A stretch of 64,000 nt of DNA from Azonexus hydrophilus DSM 23864 (GTDB lineage: Bacteria; Pseudomonadota; Gammaproteobacteria; Burkholderiales; Rhodocyclaceae): assembly GCF_000429605.1 (NCBI RefSeq), contig NZ_AUCE01000012.1, positions 310,001 through 374,000 on the forward strand. The letters are read 5' to 3'. Below the pieces are notes generated by a model. The model ran no database searches and had not been told where the DNA came from. It saw only the letters and a program-made list of their open reading frames with translations. The position numbers and the translations under genes were made by a program. Of this stretch, positions 10,209-18,750 are shown one piece after another. Position 1 is the first letter of the stretch. The number at the start of each line of letters is the position of its first letter.

Positions 10209-10228
10209 AGCGCTGTTTGGCGCATCAG
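10209..10228 (+). repeat. Imperfect direct repeat, copy 2 (upstream of cheV)
   Basis: AGCGCTGTTTGGCGCATCAG, a second copy of the motif at 10137-10155 with a one-base insertion. It ends 14 bases before the chosen cheV start codon. Confidence 0.4.
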
Positions 10229-10242
10229 GCGAGGGGATGGGA

Positions 10243-11205
10243 ATGTCGGAATTACTTAAAAATATTGATGCACGGACCAAGCTGGCTGGAACGAACAAGC
10301 TTGAGATCCTGCTTTTCTTCCTCGGCGTCGATCAACGGACCGGTCGGCGCGAAACCTATGGCATCAACGTGTTCAAGGTGCGCGAGGTGATGCGCACGCC
10401 GATGATCACGGCAGCTCCGGACATGCCGGCGTCAGTCGAAGGGATGGTCAGCCTGCGTGGCGCGCTGGTGCCGGTGATCGATCTGGCGAAGTATTCCGGC
10501 ATCTCCGCCGAAACGCCGCGCGAAATCATGATTGTTACCGAATACAACGGCCATACCCAGGGCTTCCTGGTCGAGGGCGTGGACACCATTCTGCGCCTTG
10601 ACTGGAGCAAGATGCGGGTGCCGCCGGAGATGCTGACCGCCCAGACCGGCGGTCTGGTGACCGCGGTTACCGAACTGGAAGACAATCGTCTGGTCATGAT
10701 GATGGACGTGGAAAAAGTCCTGGCCGAGACCACCAGCATCGATAACGAGATCATGTTCCGCAGCGTGGTCAATGTGGATCGCCCCGATGTCACCGTGTTT
10801 TACTGTGATGACTCCAGCGTGGCACGCAAGCAGATTGAACGTACCCTTGAAGCAATGGGTGTCAAAGGAGTGGCTGCAGTCAATGGGCGACAGATGTGGG
10901 ACGAGATGGAAAAAGTTGCGTCGTACGCCAAGTCCGTCGGCAAACCGGTTTCCTCGATCATCAATCTGCTGCTGACCGATATCGAGATGCCCGAGATGGA
11001 TGGCTACATCCTGACCAAGAAGCTCAAGTCCGATCCGCGCTTCGCCAATATTCCGGTGATCATGCATTCATCGTTGTCTGGAATGTCCAACCAGAAGCTC
11101 GGTCAGTCGGTCGGCGTAGACGAGTACGTACCCAAGTTCGAGCCGCAGCGTTTGTCGGAAACGCTGGCCCGTCGGCTGGGTTTCGATGAAATGACTCAGG
11201 GCTGA
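10243..11205 (+). CDS. cheV: Chemotaxis coupling/response-regulator hybrid CheV (first copy)
   Basis: CheV of 320 aa: an N-terminal CheW domain (INVFKVREVMRTP, SLRGALVPVIDL) joined to a receiver domain with FYCDDSSVARKQ and the acceptor D246 in LLTDIEMPEMDG. CheV couples receptors to CheA and is itself phosphorylated as part of adaptation or as a phosphate sink. The start is ATG 10243, placed 6 bases after GAGGGG (10231-10236); the ATG at 10237 abuts that site and is less likely. A second cheV follows after 14 bases. The 126-base upstream gap probably holds the promoter, but no clear sigma-28 or sigma-54 element was found there. Confidence 0.94.
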   Translation: MSELLKNIDARTKLAGTNKLEILLFFLGVDQRTGRRETYGINVFKVREVMRTPMITAAPDMPASVEGMVSLRGALVPVIDLAKYSGISAETPREIMIVTEYNGHTQGFLVEGVDTILRLDWSKMRVPPEMLTAQTGGLVTAVTELEDNRLVMMMDVEKVLAETTSIDNEIMFRSVVNVDRPDVTVFYCDDSSVARKQIERTLEAMGVKGVAAVNGRQMWDEMEKVASYAKSVGKPVSSIINLLLTDIEMPEMDGYILTKKLKSDPRFANIPVIMHSSLSGMSNQKLGQSVGVDEYVPKFEPQRLSETLARRLGFDEMTQG

Positions 11206-11219
11206 GGCAGGAGGCAAAG

Positions 11220-12158
11220 ATGAATCTGGTCGAAAGCAAGAATCTGCTCGATAGCGTTGATGCACGTACCCGCCTGGCCGGGTCGAACAAGATGGAGATT
11301 TTGCTGTTCTCGCTGGGGACGCGCGAGATCTTCGGCATCAACGTGTTCAAGGTGCGCGAAGTGGGGCGCACGCCCCACATTACCAAGACGCCCAACATGC
11401 CGCGTGGCGTCGAGGGGCTGATTTCCCTGCGCGGTAACGTCATTCCGGTGCTGTCGCTGGCGCCGTTCATGCAGCTTGAGGGGGTGCCGCCGGGGTTGGG
11501 CAAGACCATGATGGTGGCCGAGTACTCGAAGCGGACTCTGGGCTTCCTGGTGCATGAAGTCGATCGCATCATCCGTGTCGATTGGGAGCGGGTGAAAGCC
11601 CCGGAGAGCGTACTGACGGCCAATCATGGCCTGATTACAGCCGTGATCGAACTGGAGGGCGGTGGTCTGGTCTCCATTCTCGACGTCGAGCAGATTCTTG
11701 CCAACGCCTTCGGTGAAGCGATGATCATCGACATCATGCCGGCGCGCGTCGATCCGGACACCAGCGTTTTCTTCGTTGATGATTCCATTGTCGCCCGGCG
11801 CAAGATTTCGGAAGTGCTCGACAAGCTCGGGGTGCGCCACAAGCATGCCACCAACGGTATGGAGGCGTGGACCCGTCTGCAGGCCATCGCGGCCCATGCG
11901 CATCAGGTCGGGACGAATATCCGCGACGAAATCCGCTTGATCCTCGTCGACGCGGAAATGCCCGAGATGGATGGCTACGTGCTGACCAAGAACATCAAGT
12001 CCGATCCGCGCTTCGAAGGCGTGCCGGTGGTCATGCATTCGTCCCTCTCGTCGGAGGCCAACCGGGCCATGGGCAAGTCCGTCGGCGTTGATGCCTACGT
12101 TGCCAAGTTTGATGCCGAGGCGCTGGCCGATACCCTGCGCCCGTTGATTGAGCGTTAA
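11220..12158 (+). CDS. cheV: Chemotaxis coupling/response-regulator hybrid CheV (second copy)
   Basis: Second CheV of 312 aa with the same architecture as its upstream neighbour: CheW domain (INVFKVREVGRTPHI, SLRGNVIPVLSLAPF) and receiver domain (FFVDDSIVARRK, acceptor D244 in LVDAEMPEMDG). AGGAGG precedes the ATG at 11220 with good spacing. Sequence is clearly homologous to the first copy but divergent throughout, so the duplication is not recent. Tandem CheV proteins may serve different receptor classes; that is inference. A CheY gene follows 24 bases later. Confidence 0.94.
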   Translation: MNLVESKNLLDSVDARTRLAGSNKMEILLFSLGTREIFGINVFKVREVGRTPHITKTPNMPRGVEGLISLRGNVIPVLSLAPFMQLEGVPPGLGKTMMVAEYSKRTLGFLVHEVDRIIRVDWERVKAPESVLTANHGLITAVIELEGGGLVSILDVEQILANAFGEAMIIDIMPARVDPDTSVFFVDDSIVARRKISEVLDKLGVRHKHATNGMEAWTRLQAIAAHAHQVGTNIRDEIRLILVDAEMPEMDGYVLTKNIKSDPRFEGVPVVMHSSLSSEANRAMGKSVGVDAYVAKFDAEALADTLRPLIER

Positions 12159-12182
12159 CAAGAATGACTATTGGAGTGTTGC

Positions 12183-12578
12183 ATGGCTGCTGATCCCAAA
12201 ACGAGGTTTCTGGTCGTGGACGATTTTTCGACCATGCGTCGTATCGTCCGCAACTTGCTGAAGGAGCTGGGTTTCACCAATGTCGACGAGGCTGAGGATG
12301 GAGCTATTGCTTTGCAGAAACTGCAGGGAGGCGGCTTCGAGTTTGTCGTCACCGACTGGAACATGCCGAACATGGACGGTCTGACCTTGCTGCAGACCAT
12401 CCGGGCGACGCCGACGCTAAAGCATCTGCCGGTGCTGATGATTACCGCCGAAGCGAAGAAGGAAAACATCATCGCGGCAGCCCAAGCCGGTGCCAGCGGT
12501 TACATTGTCAAGCCTTTCACGGCGGGAACCTTGTCTGAAAAGCTGAACAAGATTTTCGAAAAATACGGTCAGGCCTGA
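12183..12578 (+). CDS. cheY: Chemotaxis response regulator CheY
   Basis: Single receiver domain of 131 aa that carries the signal from CheA to the FliM/FliN switch. Acidic pocket [12 protein letters not shown], acceptor D58 in [13 protein letters not shown], conserved Thr in [12 protein letters not shown] and Lys in [10 protein letters not shown] are all present. ATG 12183 has GGAG 6 bases upstream. It sits directly before cheZ, as in other CheYZ pairs. It is the only free-standing CheY in the window. Confidence 0.97.
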   Translation: MAADPKTRFLVVDDFSTMRRIVRNLLKELGFTNVDEAEDGAIALQKLQGGGFEFVVTDWNMPNMDGLTLLQTIRATPTLKHLPVLMITAEAKKENIIAAAQAGASGYIVKPFTAGTLSEKLNKIFEKYGQA

Positions 12579-12588
12579 GGGGAGTTGT

Positions 12589-13425
12589 ATGTCTGCAAGT
12601 AACGATTCCGCCGATCTCGAAGCCCTGTTCGATTCGATCGCAACCGACTATCAGCCAGTCGCACCGCAACCCGCACCGCAACCCGCACCTGTGCCGGCTG
12701 CTACGGGAGACAACGACGAACTGCAGGCGCTGTTTGACAGCGTTGCCTCCGAAAATGTCGCTCCACCACCCGCTGCTGCCGGGGAGAGTCAGGCTGATCA
12801 TCCGGACAACTGGCCGCAACAGGAGGCCGTGTTCAACCGCATAGGCCAGATGGCGCGAATTCTGCACGACACCTTGGGGCAACTGGGTTACGACAAGCTG
12901 ATCGAGAAAACAGTCTCCGCCTTGCCTGATGCCAAGGACAGGCTGGCTTATGTCGCCAACCTGACCGAACAGGCGGCCTGTCGTGTGCTCAACGCCACCG
13001 ATATTGCCGGTCCGCTGGTTGATGGCATGGAAAGTCGTTCGCGCGATCTGGGGGTTGCCTGGGACAAGGTCTTCGCCAATCAGATGAGTCCGGAAGAGTT
13101 CAGGGCACTGGCTGTGGAAACCCGGCAGTTCCTGAAGCAGGACTTGCCTAGGCAAACGAAGGCAACCCATGCGCAATTGACGGAAATCATGATGGCTCAG
13201 GATTTCCAGGATCTGACCGGGCAGGTGATCAAGAAGATCGTCATGCTCGCCCAGGAACTGGAGAACGGTTTGATGGGCTTGTTGATCGAAGTCTTGCCGG
13301 AAGCCAAGAAAACCGAAGAAGTGACCAACCTGATGAATGGGCCGGTTGTTAATGCTGAAGGTCGTACCGACGTCGTGGTCAATCAGGAGCAGGTCGATGA
13401 CCTGCTCGAAAGCCTCGGCTTCTGA
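12589..13425 (+). CDS. cheZ: CheY-P phosphatase CheZ
   Basis: CheZ of 278 aa dephosphorylates CheY-P. The long helical hairpin carries the signature MAQDFQDLTGQVIKKIV, which includes the catalytic Gln and Asp, and the C-terminal helix QEQVDDLLESLGF is the CheY-binding peptide. The N-terminus is longer than in Escherichia coli and includes a Pro/Gln/Ala-rich stretch (about 22-36) made of a small tandem DNA repeat near 12661-12690. There are also two related motifs, LEALFDSIA and LQALFDSVA, near residues 10 and 45. GGGGAG precedes the ATG. It lies between cheY and cheA and is probably coupled to both. Confidence 0.94.
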   Translation: MSASNDSADLEALFDSIATDYQPVAPQPAPQPAPVPAATGDNDELQALFDSVASENVAPPPAAAGESQADHPDNWPQQEAVFNRIGQMARILHDTLGQLGYDKLIEKTVSALPDAKDRLAYVANLTEQAACRVLNATDIAGPLVDGMESRSRDLGVAWDKVFANQMSPEEFRALAVETRQFLKQDLPRQTKATHAQLTEIMMAQDFQDLTGQVIKKIVMLAQELENGLMGLLIEVLPEAKKTEEVTNLMNGPVVNAEGRTDVVVNQEQVDDLLESLGF

Positions 13426-13437
13426 GGAGGGTGAAAA

Positions 13438-15348
13438 ATGAGTGATTTCTCGGGAATGGAGGATCTGCTGCAGGATTTCCTGCAGGAGGCCCACGACCTC
13501 TTGTCCGATGTGGACAACAAACTGGTTGATCTGGAAAAAACACCGGATGACAAGGGGCTGCTCAACGATATTTTCCGTGGTTTCCACACGGTCAAGGGCG
13601 GGGCCGGGTTTCTCAATGCCACCGAACTGGTGACTTTGTGCCACCTGACCGAGAACCTGTTCGACCGCCTGCGCAACGCTGAGCTCGAACTGACTGCCGA
13701 ATTGATGGACGTCATCATGGATGCCACCAAGGGCGTGCGTGAGATGTTTGGCGAACTGGGTCAGGGGGTTCAGCCCCAGCCGGCCGATGCACGCGTTATC
13801 GCTGCTTTGCAGGGGGCGCTGAACGGTGAATTGCCGACTGCCAGTGTGGCGCCGCCCGCTGTCGAGCCTCCGGCGGTACAGATGTCGCCATCAAGCAGCG
13901 TGCCTGAAGGTGAGCCGGATTGGGCCAGTTTGCAAGAGGCGATCACTGGTGAGCCGGTAAAGGCAGCTCAGGGTGAATTGATTACCCGGGCCGAAGCCGA
14001 GCCGGCCAAGCCGTCTGCGGCTGCTGCACCGGTTGTTGCCGCTGGCAAGGATGCGGCACCGTCGCCGTTCGGGCGTCGTGCCAGCGACCGGCCGGCGTCC
14101 ACTGCCAGCAATTCGCGTCGTGCCGAAGAGCGTGGGCGTGAGAACACGATTCGTGTCGACACCTCGCGTCTGGACCAGGTGCTCAATCTGTCCGGCGAAA
14201 TCGGCTTGACCAAGAACCGCTTGACCAGCCTGCGCGCCGACATTCTCGCCGGCAAGAGCGATTCGGAAACGCTGCATGCGCTCGACCAGGCGGTCAGCCA
14301 GCTCGATCTGCTGGTTTCCGATCTGCAGAATTCGGTGATGAAGACCCGGATGCAGCCCATCGGTCGGTTGTTCCAGAAATATCCGCGTATTGCCCGCGAC
14401 CTGGCTCGTCAATTGGGCAAGGATGTCGAACTGGTGCTGGCCGGGGAAGAAACCGAAGTTGACAAGACGATGATCGAGGATCTGGCCGATCCACTGATCC
14501 ACCTGATCCGCAATGCTGTCGATCATGGCGTCGAAATGCCGGACGAGCGCGCGGCGGCCGGCAAACCGGCAAAGAGCCTGGTGCGTCTGGAGGCGCGTCA
14601 GGAAGGCGATCACATCGTCCTGATCATTGCCGATGACGGCAAGGGCATGAGTGCCGAGCGTATCCGCGCCAAGGCCGTGGACAAGGGGCTGATCTCCGAA
14701 GAGGAGGCCAATACGCTCGACGAGCGGCAGAGCCTGAACCTGATTTTCCTGCCCGGGTTCTCGACCAAGACGCAGATTTCCGACGTTTCCGGTCGAGGCG
14801 TCGGCATGGATGTGGTCAAAACCAATATCCAGAAGCTCAACGGCTCGGTCGAAATCCGTTCCGAACCCGGCAAGGGCTCGGTATTCCTGATTTCCCTGCC
14901 GCTGACCCTGGCCATCCTGCCGGTCTTGCTGGTTTTGCTTGGCGATCAACCTTTTGCACTGCCTCTGTCCCTGGTTCGGGAGATCCTGCCGATCGACCAG
15001 CAGCGTGTCCAGGAGGTTGGTGGCAAGGAGACGCTGGTGGTTCGCGGCGAGGTGCTGCCGGTCATTTCCCTGGCCAAGCTGCTTGGCTGGCCGGCGGATC
15101 GTTCGCCCGAATACGGGGTGTTCATGCAGACCGCCGAGCGAAGTTTCATCCTTGGGGTGGATAGTTTCGCCGGTCGCGACGATGCGGTCATCAAGTCGCT
15201 GGAAGACTTCCGTCCGAAGGGGGTGGCGGGCGTCACCACGCTGTCGAACGGTCAGATCGTGCTGATTCTGGACATGAAGGAGTTGCTGGCTGATTTTAGT
15301 CAGCATGGCGATGCTGGCATGGCTATCCGTAACTTCGAGTTTTCCTGA
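13438..15348 (+). CDS. cheA: Chemotaxis histidine kinase CheA (complete)
   Basis: Complete CheA of 636 aa. The Hpt (P1) domain has the phosphorylated H50 in FHTVKGGAGF. A Pro/Ala-rich linker without an obvious P2 domain follows (about 130-235), then dimerisation helices (LDQVLNLSGEIGLTKNRL), the HATPase domain (HLIRNAVDHGVE, DDGKGMS, GRGVGMDVVKTN) and a CheW-like C-terminal domain. A GGAGGG site precedes the ATG. With cheY, cheZ and two cheV genes it forms a flagellar-type signalling module separate from the cheA/cheR/cheD/cheB module upstream. A terminator lies 33 bases after the stop. Confidence 0.96.
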   Translation: MSDFSGMEDLLQDFLQEAHDLLSDVDNKLVDLEKTPDDKGLLNDIFRGFHTVKGGAGFLNATELVTLCHLTENLFDRLRNAELELTAELMDVIMDATKGVREMFGELGQGVQPQPADARVIAALQGALNGELPTASVAPPAVEPPAVQMSPSSSVPEGEPDWASLQEAITGEPVKAAQGELITRAEAEPAKPSAAAAPVVAAGKDAAPSPFGRRASDRPASTASNSRRAEERGRENTIRVDTSRLDQVLNLSGEIGLTKNRLTSLRADILAGKSDSETLHALDQAVSQLDLLVSDLQNSVMKTRMQPIGRLFQKYPRIARDLARQLGKDVELVLAGEETEVDKTMIEDLADPLIHLIRNAVDHGVEMPDERAAAGKPAKSLVRLEARQEGDHIVLIIADDGKGMSAERIRAKAVDKGLISEEEANTLDERQSLNLIFLPGFSTKTQISDVSGRGVGMDVVKTNIQKLNGSVEIRSEPGKGSVFLISLPLTLAILPVLLVLLGDQPFALPLSLVREILPIDQQRVQEVGGKETLVVRGEVLPVISLAKLLGWPADRSPEYGVFMQTAERSFILGVDSFAGRDDAVIKSLEDFRPKGVAGVTTLSNGQIVLILDMKELLADFSQHGDAGMAIRNFEFS

Positions 15349-15380
15349 CGCACGAAATCCTTACCGGTCAACGAGTTAAC

Positions 15381-15408
15381 GAGGGGGCTTTGCCCCCTCT
15401 TTCTTTTT
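15381..15408 (+). terminator. Rho-independent terminator after cheA
   Basis: An 8-bp perfect stem GAGGGGGC / GCCCCCTC with a TTT loop (15381-15399) is followed by a T-rich tract, TTTCTTTTT (15400-15408). It closes the STAS/cheV/cheYZA block. Confidence 0.93.
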
Positions 15409-15477
15409 GGAGTTTACCTGTCTGTCATTGACTTAAGCGGTCTACCTCGAAACGGAATAAAAAAAGCACGCTACCTA

Positions 15478-15505
15478 TTTAATTTTCTTGGTTTTTTTCT
15501 ATAAT
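15478..15505 (+). promoter_or_regulatory. Possible sigma-70-type promoter for flhB operon
   Basis: A perfect TATAAT (15500-15505) lies 20 bases before the flhB start in an AT-rich island that contrasts with the GC-rich surroundings. The best -35 candidate, TTTAAT at 15478-15483 with a 16-base spacer, is weak. No sigma-54 or sigma-28 element was found in this 177-base gap. Confidence 0.4.
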
Positions 15506-15525
15506 AGGCTCAACCTGTTTAGATA

Positions 15526-16665
15526 ATGGCCATGGCTGAAGAGAGCGATCTGGAGAAAACCGAAGAGCCTACCGGTAGGCGAATCGAGCAAGCCCGGGAA
15601 AAGGGGCAGATTCCCCAGTCCCGGGAGCTTGGTACGTTTACCGTGCTCATCGTCGCTGCCATGACCTTGTGGATGATGAGTGGCTGGTTCATGGACCGCA
15701 CGCTGGCCCTGACTCGCGATGCCTTCATGCCCGATCTGAAGCACATGCAAGAGCCGGCCATGATGGTGTCGCGTCTGGCCGAGATGTTCGCCGACGCATT
15801 TATCGTCTTCGCGCCCTTGTTCGCCGTGTTGATCGTTGCCGCTTTGCTGCCGCCGTTTTTCCTGAATGCCTGGGTGTTCGCGCCGAAGGCGCTGGTTCCC
15901 GATCTCAAGCGCATGAATCCCCTGAGCGGTCTTGGTCGGATGTTCTCCTGGAACAGTCTGATGGAACTGACCAAGGCCATCCTCAAGGCGTCGCTGGTCG
16001 GTGTGGTGGCCTTTCTGTTGATCTCGCAGCAGCTTGAAGAAATCTTCGGCCTGCTGGCCGAGCCGCTGGAAACGGGTCTGGCGCACGCCGGCCGGATGAT
16101 CCTCTTTGCTTTCCTGATGCTGGTGCTGACGCTGCTGATCGTCGTCGCGGCCGATGTGCCCTTCCAACTGTGGCATTACTACCACAAGCTGAAGATGACC
16201 AAGGATGAGGTCAAGCAGGAAATGAAGGAAATGATGGGCGATCCGCACGTCAAGGGACGGATTCGCAGTCTGCAGATGCAGGCGGCACGTCGCCGGATGA
16301 TGCAGGCAGTGCCCCAGGCCGACGTGATCGTCACCAACCCGACCCACTTCGCGGTGGCGCTGGCCTACAAGGCCGGGATGGTGGCGCCGAAGGTGGTCGC
16401 CAAGGGCACCGGTGCGGTAGCGCTGAAAATCCGGGAGGTGGCGGCGGAACATGCAGTGCCAACCTTGGAAGCGCCGCCGTTGGCGCGGGCGCTGTTCAAG
16501 CACGCTGATCTCGACAAGGAAATTCCGGCCACCCTGTACAACGCGGTGGCCGAAGTGCTTGCATATATCTATCAACTGGCGCAGTGGCGGCAGGCGGGTG
16601 GAGCCTATCCGGTCCCGCCGAGAGATCTGCCGGTGCCGCCCGAACTTGTTCCGGAGGCAGCGTAA
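15526..16665 (+). CDS. flhB: Flagellar export apparatus switch protein FlhB
   Basis: FlhB of 379 aa, with four TM segments in the first 215 residues and a cytoplasmic domain that switches export specificity from rod/hook to filament substrates. The autocleavage motif NPTH is intact at N271-H274 (VTNPTHFAVALAYK). ATG 15526 was chosen; an ATG two codons later is an equally possible start because neither has a clear ribosome site. The stop is directly followed by the flhA ATG. A separate protein at 52673 resembles only the C-terminal domain. Confidence 0.96.
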   Translation: MAMAEESDLEKTEEPTGRRIEQAREKGQIPQSRELGTFTVLIVAAMTLWMMSGWFMDRTLALTRDAFMPDLKHMQEPAMMVSRLAEMFADAFIVFAPLFAVLIVAALLPPFFLNAWVFAPKALVPDLKRMNPLSGLGRMFSWNSLMELTKAILKASLVGVVAFLLISQQLEEIFGLLAEPLETGLAHAGRMILFAFLMLVLTLLIVVAADVPFQLWHYYHKLKMTKDEVKQEMKEMMGDPHVKGRIRSLQMQAARRRMMQAVPQADVIVTNPTHFAVALAYKAGMVAPKVVAKGTGAVALKIREVAAEHAVPTLEAPPLARALFKHADLDKEIPATLYNAVAEVLAYIYQLAQWRQAGGAYPVPPRDLPVPPELVPEAA

Positions 16666-18750
16666 ATGGCCACCGGTTCGTTGAGCCTGCAAAATCTGTT
16701 CGGCCGTCTGAACGTCATTCAGATTGCGTCGCCGGTCCTGATCCTCATGATTCTATCCATGATGGTCCTGCCGCTGCCGCCGTTCGTGCTGGACCTGTTC
16801 TTCACCTTCAATATCGCGATTGCCATCCTGATCCTGATGGTTGCGGTGAATACCCAGAAAACGCTGGATTTTTCGGTGTTCCCGACCGTGCTGCTGGTGA
16901 CGACGCTGATGCGCCTGTCGCTGAACGTGGCCTCGACCCGAGTGGTCCTGCTCGAGGGGCACAACGGTCCGGATGCCGCGGGCAAGGTAATCGAAGCGTT
17001 CGGTCATTTCCTGGTTGGCGGTAATTTCGCGGTCGGCATCATCGTCTTCATGATCCTCGTGGTGATCAACTTCATGGTCATCACCAAGGGTGCCGGGCGG
17101 GTCGCGGAAGTTTCCGCACGGTTCACGCTGGATGCGATGCCGGGCAAGCAGATGGCCATCGACGCCGACCTCAATGCCGGCCTGATCGGTGAGGACGAGG
17201 CCCGTCAGCGTCGTTCGGATATTGCCCGTGAGTCCGAGTTCTACGGCTCGATGGACGGTGCCTCGAAATTCGTTCGCGGTGATGCGATCGCCGGCATCAT
17301 CATCATGCTGCTCAACATTGTTGGCGGTCTGGTCGTTGGCATGGGGCAGCACGATCTGGCGCTCGGTGACGCGGCCCGCATCTATACCCTGCTGGCCATC
17401 GGTGACGGCCTGGTGGCACAGATTCCTGGGCTGGTCATTTCGATTGCCGCCGGTCTGGTGGTCACCCGCGTTTCCGACGACCGCGACATGGGGCAGCAAT
17501 TTGTGACCCAGGTGTTCAGCAGCACCAAGGTGCTGGCGATCACGGCGGGTATCGTCGGCCTGATTGGTCTGATCCCGGGGATGCCCAACCTCGTCTTCCT
17601 GCTGATTGCCGGCTCCCTGGCCTGGTTCACGTGGACACTCAGTAACAAGCAGCGGCGTATCGTCGAAACGCCGGTCAAGGTGGCGCCGCCGCCGATTCCG
17701 GAAGCCGTCGATGCGAGCTGGAACGACGTGGCGCCGCTCGACGTGCTCGGCCTGGAAGTTGGCTATCGTTTGATCCCCCTGGTGGACAAGACGCAGGACG
17801 GCGAACTGCTGCGCCGTATTCGCGGTATCCGCAAGAAATTTGCTCAGGAAGTCGGTTTCCTGGTGTCGCCGGTACACATCCGCGACAACCTGGAGTTGAA
17901 GCCGAACGCTTACCGCATCCAGTTGAAGGGTGTCGAAGTCGGCGCTGGCGAAGCCTTCGCCGGCCAGTTCCTGGCCATCAATCCGGGCCGCGTTGCCGGA
18001 ACGCTGAACGGCACGGTGACCACCGATCCGGCCTTCGGCCTGCCGGCCGTGTGGATCGACATCACCCAGCGCGACCAGGCCCAGGCCTACGGCTACACCG
18101 TGGTCGATGCTTCGACCGTCGTCGCCACCCATCTGAATCACCTGATCCTGACCCATGCCGGGGAGTTGCTCGGCCGCCAGGAAGTGCAGCAACTGCTCGA
18201 CCACCTGGCCAAGGAAATGCCCAAGCTGGTCGAGGATCTGGTGCCCAAGATCCTGCCGCTGGGTATCCTGCAGAAGATACTCCAGAACCTGCTCGAAGAA
18301 GGGGTGCATATCCGCGACATGCGCACCATCATCGAAACGGTCGCCGATCATGCAACGCGCACCCAGAACGCCGACGAACTTGTTACTCAGGTGCGCATCG
18401 CGCTGGGCCGCGCAATCGTCCAGCAGATGTTCCCGGGAACCGGCGAAATGCAGGTGATGTCGCTCGATCCGACGCTGGAGCGCCTGTTGTCCCAGGCCGT
18501 CGCCGGCGGCTCGGAAAATACCAGCTTCGAACCGGGCCTGGCCGATACCCTGGTCCGTGAAACCGCCGCCGCCAGCCAGCGCCAGGAGGGCCTCGGTCTG
18601 CCCGCCGTGCTGCTGGTGCCAGCCAGCCTACGCTTGCTGCTATCCAGATTCCTGCGCCGCACCGTGCCGCAATTGAAGGTGCTGTCGCACAACGAAGTTC
18701 CAGAAAATCGAATCATCAAGGTGACCTCGATCATCGGAGGTAGAACATGA
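16666..18750 (+). CDS. flhA: Flagellar export gate protein FlhA
   Basis: FlhA of 694 aa, the major export-gate subunit. Roughly eight hydrophobic segments fill the first 330 residues and a large cytoplasmic substrate-docking domain follows. The FHIPEP family signature between TM segments is recognisable (GRVAEVSARFTLDAMPGKQM, then AIDADLNAG). It starts immediately after the flhB stop and overlaps flhF by 4 bases (ATGA), so flhB-flhA-flhF are translationally linked. No anomalies were seen. Confidence 0.97.
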   Translation: MATGSLSLQNLFGRLNVIQIASPVLILMILSMMVLPLPPFVLDLFFTFNIAIAILILMVAVNTQKTLDFSVFPTVLLVTTLMRLSLNVASTRVVLLEGHNGPDAAGKVIEAFGHFLVGGNFAVGIIVFMILVVINFMVITKGAGRVAEVSARFTLDAMPGKQMAIDADLNAGLIGEDEARQRRSDIARESEFYGSMDGASKFVRGDAIAGIIIMLLNIVGGLVVGMGQHDLALGDAARIYTLLAIGDGLVAQIPGLVISIAAGLVVTRVSDDRDMGQQFVTQVFSSTKVLAITAGIVGLIGLIPGMPNLVFLLIAGSLAWFTWTLSNKQRRIVETPVKVAPPPIPEAVDASWNDVAPLDVLGLEVGYRLIPLVDKTQDGELLRRIRGIRKKFAQEVGFLVSPVHIRDNLELKPNAYRIQLKGVEVGAGEAFAGQFLAINPGRVAGTLNGTVTTDPAFGLPAVWIDITQRDQAQAYGYTVVDASTVVATHLNHLILTHAGELLGRQEVQQLLDHLAKEMPKLVEDLVPKILPLGILQKILQNLLEEGVHIRDMRTIIETVADHATRTQNADELVTQVRIALGRAIVQQMFPGTGEMQVMSLDPTLERLLSQAVAGGSENTSFEPGLADTLVRETAAASQRQEGLGLPAVLLVPASLRLLLSRFLRRTVPQLKVLSHNEVPENRIIKVTSIIGGRT

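Noticed and set aside
12661..12690. Short tandem DNA repeat in cheZ
   Set aside because: Only two copies of a Pro/Gln/Ala-coding unit in a flexible linker; unremarkable and in frame.
16753..18351. Open frame of about 530 codons antisense to flhA
   Set aside because: Composition typical of the reverse complement of hydrophobic coding sequence; no ribosome site and no homology.
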